Assembly: GCA_902777835.1 (NCBI GenBank)
Contig: CACYVC010000004.1
Span: 58,848-122,847 of the forward strand
DNA length: 64,000 nucleotides
Reading direction: 5' to 3'
Source: an uncultured Bacteroidales bacterium
GTDB lineage: Bacteria > Bacteroidota > Bacteroidia > Bacteroidales > Muribaculaceae
Part shown: positions 1 through 9,396 of the stretch, one piece after another
How positions within the stretch are numbered: the stretch's first letter is position 1
Layout: each line of letters starts with the position of its first letter
Position numbers and translations under genes: made by a program
Notes under the pieces: model-generated
Seen by the model: only the letters and a program-made list of their open reading frames with translations
Told to the model about the DNA's origin: nothing
Database searches by the model: none

Positions 1-260
1 ATTGTGGGAATCTCTACAGGCACGAGAGTGGGAACCGCCCAATCGCTAAACTGTGGTGCCACAGCGTCTTTTTCAGCCTTCTTGATCTCCTTGGGTAGGA
101 CTGTCTTCTTAACGACAGTTTTCTTCACTGGATCAAACTCTCTCTCAAGAGTAATGTTCTTATTTAGGTCGGTCTTGTCTTGGTTGGAGTTTTGAGCTAT
201 CGCCACATTGCCCAAAATCATCGCCATTGCCAGGCACACATATTTCATCTTTTTGTCCAT
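1..260 (-). CDS. Secreted envelope protein, N-terminal fragment
   Basis: Only the first 86 codons lie in the window; the rest runs off the left edge. The visible protein starts with a cleavable signal peptide (about residues 1-23, ending in IAQ) and continues with NITLEREFDP, a motif I associate with a Bacteroidales family of outer-membrane or TonB-receptor-like proteins encoded next to large TPR proteins. A Lys/Glu-rich stretch and a Pro-rich stretch follow. The gene starts 54 nt downstream of the stop of the TPR gene on the same strand, so the two are probably co-transcribed. The start at 260 was chosen because MDKK is followed directly by the hydrophobic signal segment; MKYV four codons later is an alternative. 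The family assignment is inference. Confidence 0.6.
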   Translation of the reverse strand, partial: MDKKMKYVCLAMAMILGNVAIAQNSNQDKTDLNKNITLEREFDPVKKTVVKKTVLPKEIKKAEKDAVAPQFSDWAVPTLVPVEIPT

Positions 261-314
261 ATCAATTATTGAAATCTTTAAATATCTAGTTATAATTATT
301 TCTGTAAATGACGA

Positions 315-3300
315 TTATTTCTTACCCTTCTGCAACTTACTCAGTCGAGTATCAATCTCGTTGAATATCTCGCCCTCTTTGCCAGGATAGTTGGCCTTCA
401 AGGTCTTGAGATAGTCAATAGCATCTTGATTCTTACCTTGATACTGGAATATGTCGCTCAACAATATAAATCCCTTGGCAAGCCAGTAGTAGTGAGTTGT
501 GTTGCTGGAAATGAGAGTCTGGAGAGTGTCTTCGGCATCATCTATATCGCCGTTATCATATTGCATCTGTGCCAACTCGTAGGCAGCTTGTGCGCCAGCC
601 TCGCTCTGGGTGTTGGCAGCCAACTCGCGCAGGTCGCCCATAGCTTCCGAAGTCTTGCCTATATTACTGTAGGCAATAGCACGGTTGAGCATCACTTCCT
701 GCTCAAGCTCTGCATTGAGGGTATTGTTGAAGTTGAGAAGTTCGTTGGCGCTGTTAATAACGTCGCGCCACTGCTGTGCCTCGCTAGCAGAGCGAACCAT
801 ACCTAGCAATGCTTGCGAGAGATTGTCACTATTGGTGGCCTTCTGTGCCCATAACTCGTAGAGATTATAGGCTTCCTCGGGATTACCATTCTCTAACAGC
901 AATGCAGCCTTGAGTGCCATCGCGCGCTGTGCAAAAGCTGCATCCTCGTTGCCGTCGAGGGCCTCGGTGAGAGCCTGCATAGCACTGTTGTAGTCGTTCT
1001 TTGTGTAATAGTAATAGCCAATGTAGTACTTGGCCTCTTTCACGTAGGCCCCATTGGGATAGTCACGAAGGTAATTCTCTAGCTTAGAGATGTTATTATA
1101 GTCGATATAATAAACTTCGGCAGCGTCGAATGCAGCCTTCTCGATTTTCTTAACATCGATTTTTGGACCACCAGGAATGCTGTTAAGACGATTGCCGAAC
1201 GCCATCAAGTCGTCACGCTTGGCATAAATCACCTTAAGGTCTTCGGCGGCTATCTTAGCCTCCTCGCTGGCGGGATAGGTCTCTATCACTTTCCAGTAGG
1301 TGGCTATTGCCTGGTCATCGTTGTTGCGCGACTTCTCGGCAATCGCCATCTTAAGCATCGCCTCACGAGCCTCGGGCTGATTGGGGTACTTGTTGATTAG
1401 CTTAGCATAGCTATTGATACCGCTTGCCACATCGCCCTTGAGAATTTGGGCGTTGCCCTTCTCAAGCATTGCCTCGGGCACCTTGCTCGAGTTGGGATAG
1501 TTGGCAATGAGTTCGTCGAGTTGCTGTATCTTGGAATCATATTGGCTCATGTCGCCGGCGATGATGGCCTTGCGCAAGATGGCATACTCCGACGAGGCAT
1601 CCACCTCGCCACGCGCTGCCTTGGTGTAATTCTCGACGGCAGCATTGAAGTTCTTACCATAGTAATAGGCATCGCCAATGCGGTTATAGGCCTCAGCAGT
1701 CATGTCGCGACTGAGGGAGTTGGTCTCAATGGCTTTCTCAAAATATCCTATCGCCTTGCTGTAGTCTTGTTGATTGAAGAGCGACGAGCCAGCATTATAC
1801 AGTGCGAGTCCATAGTTGGGATCGCTTGTCGAGGCGGCATTGATGAAGTCCTGCTGATTGGCAGCCGCACTCTTGTAGTCACCAAGCTGGTATTGAGCCT
1901 CAGCAAGCCACAGCTTACTGTTATTATAGATTTCTGTATCTTTCTTGCCCATGTCAACGGCCTCCTTGAGACTATTGAGGGCATTATCGGGTTTGTTGTT
2001 GCGCAACTGCTGAACGCCCTTATGGTAAAGCACTGTCTGCTTGGCCTTGAGCACTTTATCGCTAGGATTACTGATGTTGGCGATGCTGCGCAGTGCACGG
2101 TCATAGTCGCTGGTAGTGGTATAGGCATCAATGAGGTAGTTCTCCACATTGCTGTAGTAGCTCGAGTGGGGGTACTCATTTAGGAACTGCTCAAACATGT
2201 CGATTGAGTTGTTAAACGGTGTGCGGCCGCCCTTGCTTTGACTGATGGCATAGTTGTAGAATGCCGTCTCACGCACGTTGTTGTCCCAACGCATATTTGC
2301 TGCGCGCTCAAAGGCCATCGAAGCTCCGTTATAATCGCTGCACTTGAGGCGACTTTGACCTATGTAAAGATAAGCGCTTTGTGCCAGAGCATCATCTTCG
2401 CCAGTTACTTCGGCAAGTGTCTCAATGGCACCCTGATAGTCACGGTTGCCGTAGTCTATCACACCAAGCATGTAGGCCGAGGGGCGACGCTCCTCGTTCT
2501 CCTCGTCGCTTAACTCCAGGAATCTGCTCAGGTAAGGTGCAGCCTTCGAATAGTTGCCCAGACGGTAGTAGCTCTCTCCTACCACGCGGTTTATCTCGGC
2601 ACTGAAGTAGTCGTTGGAGTCGTCTTCGATTAGCGACTCACCAAGCTTCACGGCGTTGTTGTAATCACCTTGCTTATACATTATTTGACACATATAATAT
2701 TGTGCCTGATAGCCCAGCTCGCCAGTGCGATCCACTTTCGAGAAATAATCCATAGCGGTGTCATATTGGCCGTAGGCATACTCGATGTAGCCCTTGAAGA
2801 AAGTCGACGCAGTGCCATACTGCTTGGTAGCCGAGAGCTTGTCGTAGATGTCTTTGGCCTGGTTGTAGTCTCGAAGCATCAAGTCGCAATAGGCCTTGCG
2901 GTAAAGCACATTCTCGTCATAATCGTCGTCGAGGGCTTTTTCACGCACCTGCTCATAGCATTCACGAGCCTGAGCGAAGTCGCCATGATAGAAATAATAG
3001 TCACCCACTTTGGCACGTGCAGTCAACGCCAGTGGCTCGTTGGGATAATTCTCTATAAACTCTTCAAGCATCGTCAGGCTTGATGGATTGCCTAACTCAA
3101 ACTCGTTCAACGCCATCATGAACTCGGCCTCCACCTCATTGTTCCATGTGGGAGTGAGGCTGTTGTTGTGAAACCAAAGTTGGTGACTCGAACCAACATA
3201 GTTGCGCATCTCTTGCAATAGCTTTGCGCGGTTAATGAATGCATCACTACTATACTCAACAACACTAGGTTGTGCCAGCATCAATGCCGGAGCAGATATA

Positions 3301-3332
3301 GCACATATTACGAAAGCGGTCTTTAACTTCAT
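315..3332 (-). CDS. Large secreted tetratricopeptide-repeat protein
   Basis: A 1005-residue protein with a signal peptide (residues 1-20, ending MLAQ). Almost all the rest is TPR-like helical hairpins, visible as repeated patterns such as YxxGDYxxAxxxF, AxYxLGNYxKAAPYL and AYNRIGDAYYYGKNFxAA. TPR arrays are protein-protein scaffolds, and proteins of this size and export route in Bacteroidales act in the periplasm or at the outer membrane; no catalytic motif is visible. The gene lies upstream of a truncated envelope gene on the same strand (54 nt gap) and is divergent from the zinc-ribbon protein gene. The ATG at 3332 is followed directly by the signal peptide. The specific partner or complex cannot be read from the sequence. 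Confidence 0.85.
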   Translation of the reverse strand: MKLKTAFVICAISAPALMLAQPSVVEYSSDAFINRAKLLQEMRNYVGSSHQLWFHNNSLTPTWNNEVEAEFMMALNEFELGNPSSLTMLEEFIENYPNEPLALTARAKVGDYYFYHGDFAQARECYEQVREKALDDDYDENVLYRKAYCDLMLRDYNQAKDIYDKLSATKQYGTASTFFKGYIEYAYGQYDTAMDYFSKVDRTGELGYQAQYYMCQIMYKQGDYNNAVKLGESLIEDDSNDYFSAEINRVVGESYYRLGNYSKAAPYLSRFLELSDEENEERRPSAYMLGVIDYGNRDYQGAIETLAEVTGEDDALAQSAYLYIGQSRLKCSDYNGASMAFERAANMRWDNNVRETAFYNYAISQSKGGRTPFNNSIDMFEQFLNEYPHSSYYSNVENYLIDAYTTTSDYDRALRSIANISNPSDKVLKAKQTVLYHKGVQQLRNNKPDNALNSLKEAVDMGKKDTEIYNNSKLWLAEAQYQLGDYKSAAANQQDFINAASTSDPNYGLALYNAGSSLFNQQDYSKAIGYFEKAIETNSLSRDMTAEAYNRIGDAYYYGKNFNAAVENYTKAARGEVDASSEYAILRKAIIAGDMSQYDSKIQQLDELIANYPNSSKVPEAMLEKGNAQILKGDVASGINSYAKLINKYPNQPEAREAMLKMAIAEKSRNNDDQAIATYWKVIETYPASEEAKIAAEDLKVIYAKRDDLMAFGNRLNSIPGGPKIDVKKIEKAAFDAAEVYYIDYNNISKLENYLRDYPNGAYVKEAKYYIGYYYYTKNDYNSAMQALTEALDGNEDAAFAQRAMALKAALLLENGNPEEAYNLYELWAQKATNSDNLSQALLGMVRSASEAQQWRDVINSANELLNFNNTLNAELEQEVMLNRAIAYSNIGKTSEAMGDLRELAANTQSEAGAQAAYELAQMQYDNGDIDDAEDTLQTLISSNTTHYYWLAKGFILLSDIFQYQGKNQDAIDYLKTLKANYPGKEGEIFNEIDTRLSKLQKGKK

Positions 3333-3466
3333 AAGTATAATATATTGTCAATTTTTTAAAGCGTACTTTACAATATGCAAATTTAGATATAATTTTTCAC
3401 CTAATAACTCCAAAACCTATATAAAAAGAAAAAAAATAATTAAAATAGTATTTCATGCACCATTTT

Positions 3467-3498
3467 TTTGGGAATCTCAATTATTTTTCCCAATTTTG
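3467..3498 (+). promoter_or_regulatory. Bacteroidetes-type promoter of the zinc-ribbon protein gene
   Basis: TTTG at 3467-3470, a 20-nt spacer, then CAATTTTG at 3491-3498, close to the TAnnTTTG -7 element of Bacteroidetes primary sigma factor promoters. Predicted transcription start near 3505, leaving a leader of about 70 nt. Confidence 0.5.
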
Positions 3499-3576
3499 CA
3501 TATTGATTTATAAACTGCCAATTTTAAAGCAAAAAAGAATAAATCACTGAAAATAACTTAAAAAAATTTATATATT

Positions 3577-4938
3577 ATGGAACCTATCAAATGTCCAAAT
3601 TGTGGAAACATAGTGCCACCTGGCAGTAATCAATGTGTGTTTTGTGGCACACCACTAGCAATGCCTAGCATGCCACAGCCACCTCAAATGCCTCAAGCAT
3701 CTCAGGTACCACAGATGCCTCCAATGCCTCCAATGCCAGAGACTCCACAAGCGCCACAGATGCCTCCAATGCCTGAGGCTCCACAGGCACCACAGATGCC
3801 TCCAATGCCTGAGACTCCACAGGCACCACAAATGCCTCCAATGCCAGAGACTCCACAAGCGCCACAGATGCCTCCAATGCCAGAGACTCCACAGACACCA
3901 CAGACACCACAGATGCCTCCAATGCCTGAGGCCCCAAAGGCACCAGAAATGCCTCCAATGCCAGAGACTCCACAGGCACCACAAATGCCTCCAATGCCAG
4001 AGACTCCACAGGCACCACAAATGCCTCCAATGCCAGAGACTCCACAGGCACCACAAATGCCTCCAATGCCTGAGGTCCCAAAGGCACCAGAAATGCCTCC
4101 AATGCCAGAGACTCCACAGGCGCCACAGATGCCTCCAATGCCAGAAACTCCACAGGCGCCACAGATGCCTCCAATGCCAGCACCTGCGCCAGGACCAGAA
4201 CCTGCGCCGGAACCTAAACCAGCGCCCACTCCAGCACCTATACCAGAACCTGTGCCAGAGCCTACTCCAACACCTATACCCGAACCAGAGCCCGCAGCCC
4301 CTGCCACCATTAATGATTCCAACGCAACAATAGCGGCAGGAGCCATACCCGCTGTCGGGGCGATTGATCAACAAGTTCCTGAAAATAACGAACCTATAGG
4401 GTATCCTGAGCCTCCACAAGAAGAGAAGAAGAAAAAGAAATTCCCGTGGCTCTGGGTTATCATTCTAGCTTTGCTTGCTGCCCTCGGCGTAGGAGGTTAT
4501 TTTGCTTATGATGCCGGATATCTTGATGACGTCATCAAATGGTTTAAGGGCAATGACAAGAATAAATATTCAGAAGACGAGGACGAAAGCAGTGTCAGTG
4601 ACGAGGAAAGCTCCGACGTCAGCACCTCTCAAGATGGATATTATGATTATGAGGATGAGGTATCAACTTCTATCAAGGACATCAACGAACCCGATGAAGA
4701 CGAGTTTGAACCACAACCCATAGATGATGTGGATCCAGAGCCAGTTCCTGCACCCAAACCACAGCAACCGGCTCCAACTCCTAAGCCACAAACACCTAAA
4801 CCACAACCAAAGAAGCAGACTCCTCCAAAGCAGCAGACACAGCCCAAACCACAACCTCAACCACAACCAAAATATGATCAACCACATAGAGATGTTGAAT
4901 ATGAGCGTCTGCGCAACGGTGGCAACAGGGTAATGTAA
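3577..4938 (+). CDS. Zinc-ribbon, Pro/Met-repeat, single-pass membrane protein
   Basis: 453 residues with a striking modular layout. Residues 6-23 form a short zinc ribbon (CPNCG and CVFCG). Residues about 45-200 consist of roughly a dozen near-identical 12-residue repeats of the form PQAPQMPPMPET. A Pro-Xaa/Glu-Pro stalk follows (about 200-245), then a basic patch EEKKKKK, one transmembrane helix (about 289-311), an acidic Ser/Asp/Glu segment and a second Pro/Gln/Lys-rich tail ending RNGGNRVM. There is no signal peptide, so the zinc ribbon and repeats are probably cytoplasmic and the C-terminal tail periplasmic, following the positive-inside rule. I recognise no family beyond the zinc-ribbon module and assign no function. 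It is monocistronic, with its own promoter and a strong terminator. Confidence 0.8.
   Translation: MEPIKCPNCGNIVPPGSNQCVFCGTPLAMPSMPQPPQMPQASQVPQMPPMPPMPETPQAPQMPPMPEAPQAPQMPPMPETPQAPQMPPMPETPQAPQMPPMPETPQTPQTPQMPPMPEAPKAPEMPPMPETPQAPQMPPMPETPQAPQMPPMPETPQAPQMPPMPEVPKAPEMPPMPETPQAPQMPPMPETPQAPQMPPMPAPAPGPEPAPEPKPAPTPAPIPEPVPEPTPTPIPEPEPAAPATINDSNATIAAGAIPAVGAIDQQVPENNEPIGYPEPPQEEKKKKKFPWLWVIILALLAALGVGGYFAYDAGYLDDVIKWFKGNDKNKYSEDEDESSVSDEESSDVSTSQDGYYDYEDEVSTSIKDINEPDEDEFEPQPIDDVDPEPVPAPKPQQPAPTPKPQTPKPQPKKQTPPKQQTQPKPQPQPQPKYDQPHRDVEYERLRNGGNRVM
3709..4179 (+). repeat. In-frame 36-bp minisatellite inside the Pro/Met-repeat gene
   Basis: About twelve head-to-tail copies of a 36-bp unit encoding PQAPQMPPMPET, with a few variant units (PKAPEMPPMPET and a PQTPQTPQ insertion near 3893-3910). 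Several units are identical at the DNA level, so copy number probably changes by slippage or recombination without breaking the frame. Confidence 0.9.
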
Positions 4939-4961
4939 ACCCACATCACATTCCATTATAT

Positions 4962-4995
4962 AGTGTCCTGCACCAACCATGCAGGACACTTTTTT
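4962..4995 (+). terminator. Intrinsic terminator
   Basis: Perfect 11-bp stem AGTGTCCTGCA / TGCAGGACACT with a 7-nt loop, followed by a run of T. It ends the zinc-ribbon protein transcript. Confidence 0.85.
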
Positions 4996-5014
4996 CACTC
5001 GTTTTTGCTCAATA

Positions 5015-5046
5015 TTTGGCAGTGTGATTTTTTATTACTACCTTTG
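5015..5046 (+). promoter_or_regulatory. Promoter of the phosphatase operon
   Basis: TTTG at 5015-5018, 20-nt spacer, TACCTTTG at 5039-5046: an exact match to the Bacteroidetes promoter form. Start predicted near 5053, about 21 nt before the pafA-like ATG. No obvious Pho-box was recognised. Confidence 0.7.
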
Positions 5047-5073
5047 GAAAATCAAATGTAAAAAATATAACTT

Positions 5074-6561
5074 ATGAAACGTTTTTTGATAATTATTGCT
5101 GTGTGCTTCGCAGCTATTGGAGTTATGGCACAACCACGCATCGACCGACCTAAACTTGTGGTTGGCGTGGTGGTAGATCAGATGCGCTGGGACTACTTGT
5201 ATTACTACTACGAGGACTATGGACCCGACGGCATCAAGCGACTGCTAAATGAGGGATACAGTTGCGAGAACACAATGATAAACTACGTCCCCACTGTCAC
5301 TGCTATTGGACACACGAGCCTTTATACTGGCTCGGTGCCTTTCTTCCACGGCATCGCTGGCAATAATTTCATGATTGACGGCAAATCGGTATCTAGCACC
5401 GACGACAAGAGCGTGGAAGGTGTGGGCACCGACAGTAATGTGGGCATGAACTCTCCACGCAACCTGCGCTCTACCACCATTGGCGACGAGTTAAAGCAAG
5501 CTCTCGACTTCGAGTGCAAGGTCTTTGGCGTTGCCATCAAGCCGCGCGCCTCTATCCTCCCTGCTGGCCATAGTGCCGATGCCGCCTACTGGTGGGACAG
5601 CAACGTGGGGCACTTTGTCACTAGCACCTACTATATGGACCGACTCCCCAACTGGGTAGAAAAGTTCAACCGCAAGTACAACACTGAGCCTAAATTTGAC
5701 CTCAACACCAGCAACGAGGGTGTAACTTACACCTTCCGCATGGCAGAGGCAATACTCGAGAACGAGAAACTAGGACGCGGAAAATATACCGATATGCTGT
5801 GCGTGAGTGTGTCATCGACCGATGCCATAGGCCACACCTTCAGCACACGCGGACGTGAGAACTACGAAGTGTATATGCAACTCGACAAAGAACTGGCACA
5901 CTTCTTCAAAGAACTCGACAAGCAAGTGGGACGTGGCAACTACCTGCTATTCCTCAGCGCAGACCATGGTGCCGTCCACAACCCCAACTTCATGAAGGAG
6001 CACGATCAGCCCGCTGGCGGATGGGATGCAAGAACGGCCCGCATCAAGATGAATGAGGAAATCAACCGCGAGTGCGGAGTGCCCGATGCCATTAAAGCTA
6101 TCTATGACTACCGCATATACCTCGACCACAACAAAATAGACAGCGCAGGTGCCGACGTGGAGCAAATCAAAAAAGTTGCACTTAAAGTTCTTAGCAAAGA
6201 AGATGAACTAGTGGCAGCTGTCGATTATGACAAAATACAGGAAGCCAGCATCCCCGAAATCCTTAAAGAACGACTAATCAATGGATATCATCGAGGCCGT
6301 AGCGGCGACATAGTGGTGATGACACAGGCTGGTTACCTGCCTTTCAAAGTAAAGAGCGACTACAAAGGCACCACACATGGGTCGTGGTCTCCTCACGACA
6401 GCCACATCCCACTAGTATTTATGGGATGGAATGTGCCTCACGGTGCAACTACCAAACCCACACGCATCGTGGACCTCGCTCCCACCATCTGCGCTATGTT
6501 GCACATTCAAGCGCCAAATGCTTGCGTGGGTGATGCAATCTCTTTTGACGTGGCAAAATAA
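5074..6561 (+). CDS. pafA: PafA-like alkaline phosphatase
   Basis: 495 residues, signal peptide 1-19 (ends VMAQ). Alkaline phosphatase superfamily metal sites are visible: VVVDQMR (Asp35), SSTDAIGHTFS and SADHGA, plus the late His in GTTHGSWSPHD. The nucleophile is Thr76 in PTVTAIGHTSLYTG, as in phosphate-irrepressible PafA of flavobacteria, rather than the Ser of PhoA. The supporting PafA residues also appear: Asn97 in AGNNFM and the Lys-x-Arg pair in VAIKPRAS. It should hydrolyse phosphomonoesters in the periplasm or at the surface to release phosphate. It is the first gene of a three-gene run; the next gene starts 10 nt after its stop. Confidence 0.88.
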   Translation: MKRFLIIIAVCFAAIGVMAQPRIDRPKLVVGVVVDQMRWDYLYYYYEDYGPDGIKRLLNEGYSCENTMINYVPTVTAIGHTSLYTGSVPFFHGIAGNNFMIDGKSVSSTDDKSVEGVGTDSNVGMNSPRNLRSTTIGDELKQALDFECKVFGVAIKPRASILPAGHSADAAYWWDSNVGHFVTSTYYMDRLPNWVEKFNRKYNTEPKFDLNTSNEGVTYTFRMAEAILENEKLGRGKYTDMLCVSVSSTDAIGHTFSTRGRENYEVYMQLDKELAHFFKELDKQVGRGNYLLFLSADHGAVHNPNFMKEHDQPAGGWDARTARIKMNEEINRECGVPDAIKAIYDYRIYLDHNKIDSAGADVEQIKKVALKVLSKEDELVAAVDYDKIQEASIPEILKERLINGYHRGRSGDIVVMTQAGYLPFKVKSDYKGTTHGSWSPHDSHIPLVFMGWNVPHGATTKPTRIVDLAPTICAMLHIQAPNACVGDAISFDVAK

Positions 6562-6571
6562 TTGAACATTA

Positions 6572-9385
6572 ATGCGTAAGCAAAAAATATGGATGTTGAT
6601 GCTGCTTGCCGTTATTATCACGGCAAGCAACGCTCTTGCTGGCAATGAGAAACAATACCTTTTAGGCAACGAAATGCCTAATGAACTCATCTATCTCCCG
6701 TTACCTCCCGACTCCACTATGATTGCCACCAATGGAGACTATGCCAGGTGGGTGTGGGGAAAAGAACAGCGCAACACGCCACGCGGCGAGCAGGCCAGCT
6801 GGGAGACGAAGTATGGGATAGTGCGCATGTGCACTATCTATAGCGACGTACTCGGCATCGACATCAGCGAAGACTACACCCCTGCCATCTACCGATTGAT
6901 GTACAAAGCTGGAGAAACAGCAGCAGGCGCGGTGGCAACTATGAAAAACACATATTTCCGCAAGAGACCATTCCTTATTATGAACGAGCCCCTATGGGGA
7001 CAATACGACACTTATACAGAACTGACGAATAATAGTTCCTACCCATCGTCACACACTGGATGCGGCTGGGGCACAGCGCTAGCACTTGCCGAGATGGCAC
7101 CACACATGCAGGACACCATTCTCAGGCGAGGATATGAGTACGGCATCAGTCGAGTGATAGTGGGAGCGCATTGGCAAAGTGATGTTGATGCTGCCTTCAC
7201 ATGCGCCAGTGCTGCCATAGCACGCTCACACGCCACACCCGAGTATCAAGCCGACCTGACTGCCGCGAGAGCCGAATATATGCAAATCAAAGGTCTCACC
7301 GAGAGCGACATAAACACAAATTCAATTCCAACGGCAAGCAGAATAATACCTGCTCCTGCAATGGAAGACTCCTACTTCTACTATGGTGAAGTAGCCCCCT
7401 ATTGGCAGGCAAAGGGCGAACGAAATACCGAACGTGGCACACAAGCAATAATTGATGCCGACCTTAACGACGACGTCATAATAGGAGGCTTTGCACAAAG
7501 TGCGGGTATCAACATCTCAAGCACCACTCTGCCTCATACGACACAATTGCTCAAGTCCCTAAAAATAATGTTGGGACTACAAGCCTTCACGATGAAGGAC
7601 TACTGGTATCGAAACAGACCCTATGTGCAACTTGGTGACACTACCCTTGTGCCAGAAGATGAAGACACCTACCGCAACGAATCGTCCTACCCTTCGGGGC
7701 ATGCCATTATTGGATGGGGTATGGCACTGGTACTTACCGAAGTGATGCCCCAACTGCAAAATCCAATCCTCAAGCATGGATATGATATAGGATGGAGTCG
7801 TGTAATTGCAGGATACCACTATCCAGCCGATGTGCAGATGGGAAGAGTGATGGCTTCATGCCTTATTGCCAAGATGCACAACGACACTTATTTTAAGAGT
7901 CTATTGGAAGCTGCTAAGCAGGAATTCGCGAGCACCGAAACCAGCACCTATAATCTCACAGCCAGTGATTTGCCACGAGAGGAATCACTGATGCCATTGC
8001 CATGCGACTCATCAAGCACGAACTTTGCTAGCGACTTTTACCGATGGATATGGGGCAAACAGATGCGTAACACAGAACTAGGCGATATAGCACGACACGA
8101 TTCACAATGTGGAATCGACTATCTATGCTCAATCTACAGTGACGTGCTTGGTATCGATATTGACGAAAGCAACACTCCATCAATCTACAGCATTATATCT
8201 CAGACTGCCTATGCTGGCATAAGCAGTGTAAATGCTATAGTTGAAAATCAATCACGCAAGCGGCCCTACGAGTTGATGAATGAGCAGCCATGGGGAGAGA
8301 ACATGACAATACCAAACTTAAGCGATTCTATGTCATCCCACCCGTCAGCACATGCTGCAATGGTGTGGAGTACAGCACTGGCTTTGGCTCAAATTGCGCC
8401 GCAAATGCAAGATACCATCTTGGCTAGAGCAATGAGATGCGCCTCGAGTGGCGTAATTGCTGGCGTATGCTGGCAAAGCGATGTCGATGCGGCTATAACA
8501 TGTGCTAGCACTGCCATAGCACGTTCACGAGCCACCGACAGCTATCAAGCCAACATTGCTGCCGCACGTGCAGAATACATACAACTAAAAGGCCTCACCG
8601 AGAGCGACATGAATGCACCATATTATCCTGTCATGACCAAGATTCTAGATGCTCCACCCACAACCGATGATTATTTCTTTGTGAGTGATTTGTTCCCATA
8701 CTGGCAAGCATTTGCCCTGCGGTCCACAGAACGAGGCGAGCAAGCCCGAAACGACTATTCAATCAACGATGATTACTTAATCAGCATCTTTGCCGAATGC
8801 TCACCTATAGTTACAATCTCTGAAACCCAGACTCCACACATCATTACGCTTATAAAGACCCTTAATTTCATCCTAAAAAACCGAGCTACGACATTAAAAA
8901 AAGTTATGCATCGCAATCGACCAATCGCACAGTTTGGTGAGTCCGTGCCCTATGGTAGCGAAGACTGGCAACTCTACTACGAGACGTCCTACCCATCGCG
9001 CCATGCTCTGATAGGATGGGGCATAGCGCTGGCTCTTGCCGAAGTGATGCCTGACTGCCAAAACAAAATTCTCAAACGCGGTTATGAATATGGCGAAAGC
9101 CGCATCATTTTAGGCGCCAATTATGCTAGCGACGTGAACGCGGCAAGGATTATGGCTGCATGCGACCTAGGCAAAATGCACAACGAGGATTTATTCAAGA
9201 CATTGTTTGAAAATGCCAAGACAGAATATCAGCAAAAAATCGATGAAGCAAGCATCGAGAACATCATCGCCAACTCCAAAACAAACGACACTCTATGGTA
9301 TTCAATAACTGGCATAATCTACAATAGCAAACCATCTACACCAGGTATTTACATACATAATGGTAAGAAAGTCACCATACAATAA
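6572..9385 (+). CDS. Four-domain PAP2 acid phosphatase with C-terminal sorting-like tail
   Basis: 937 residues, signal peptide about 1-23. Four PAP2/class A acid phosphatase domains lie in tandem; the PSxH motif prolines are at residues 158, 374, 591 and 808, a period of 216-217. The family signature is Kx6RP...PSGH...SRx5Hx3D. Domains 1 (KNTYFRKRP, PSSH, SRVIVGAHWQSD) and 2 (KDYWYRNRP, PSGH, SRVIAGYHYPAD) are intact. Domain 3 has SSGVIAGVCWQSD, losing the Arg and the nucleophile His. Domain 4 has SRIILGANYASD, His replaced by Asn. Domains 1 and 3 resemble each other, as do 2 and 4, so a two-domain unit was duplicated. The tail ends PGIYIHNGKKVTIQ, like the DUF4465 protein at 56842. Expected role: secreted phosphomonoesterase alongside the PafA-like enzyme. 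The next paralogue starts 11 nt downstream. Confidence 0.85.
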   Translation: MRKQKIWMLMLLAVIITASNALAGNEKQYLLGNEMPNELIYLPLPPDSTMIATNGDYARWVWGKEQRNTPRGEQASWETKYGIVRMCTIYSDVLGIDISEDYTPAIYRLMYKAGETAAGAVATMKNTYFRKRPFLIMNEPLWGQYDTYTELTNNSSYPSSHTGCGWGTALALAEMAPHMQDTILRRGYEYGISRVIVGAHWQSDVDAAFTCASAAIARSHATPEYQADLTAARAEYMQIKGLTESDINTNSIPTASRIIPAPAMEDSYFYYGEVAPYWQAKGERNTERGTQAIIDADLNDDVIIGGFAQSAGINISSTTLPHTTQLLKSLKIMLGLQAFTMKDYWYRNRPYVQLGDTTLVPEDEDTYRNESSYPSGHAIIGWGMALVLTEVMPQLQNPILKHGYDIGWSRVIAGYHYPADVQMGRVMASCLIAKMHNDTYFKSLLEAAKQEFASTETSTYNLTASDLPREESLMPLPCDSSSTNFASDFYRWIWGKQMRNTELGDIARHDSQCGIDYLCSIYSDVLGIDIDESNTPSIYSIISQTAYAGISSVNAIVENQSRKRPYELMNEQPWGENMTIPNLSDSMSSHPSAHAAMVWSTALALAQIAPQMQDTILARAMRCASSGVIAGVCWQSDVDAAITCASTAIARSRATDSYQANIAAARAEYIQLKGLTESDMNAPYYPVMTKILDAPPTTDDYFFVSDLFPYWQAFALRSTERGEQARNDYSINDDYLISIFAECSPIVTISETQTPHIITLIKTLNFILKNRATTLKKVMHRNRPIAQFGESVPYGSEDWQLYYETSYPSRHALIGWGIALALAEVMPDCQNKILKRGYEYGESRIILGANYASDVNAARIMAACDLGKMHNEDLFKTLFENAKTEYQQKIDEASIENIIANSKTNDTLWYSITGIIYNSKPSTPGIYIHNGKKVTIQ

Positions 9386-9396
9386 CCTTAACATAA

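Noticed and set aside
1446-2183. 245-codon plus-strand frame within the TPR gene
   Set aside because: It is the shadow of the minus-strand TPR protein; hydrophobic composition without structure and no start signals.
3709-4179. CRISPR-like array of regular 36-bp units
   Set aside because: The units are head-to-tail with no unique spacers, and the whole stretch is an open frame encoding Pro/Met repeats. It is a coding minisatellite.
3655-4419. Long open frames on the minus strand across the repeat
   Set aside because: They are reverse readings of the 36-bp repeat (a multiple of three keeps all frames open) and have Trp/His/Arg- or Gly-only composition.
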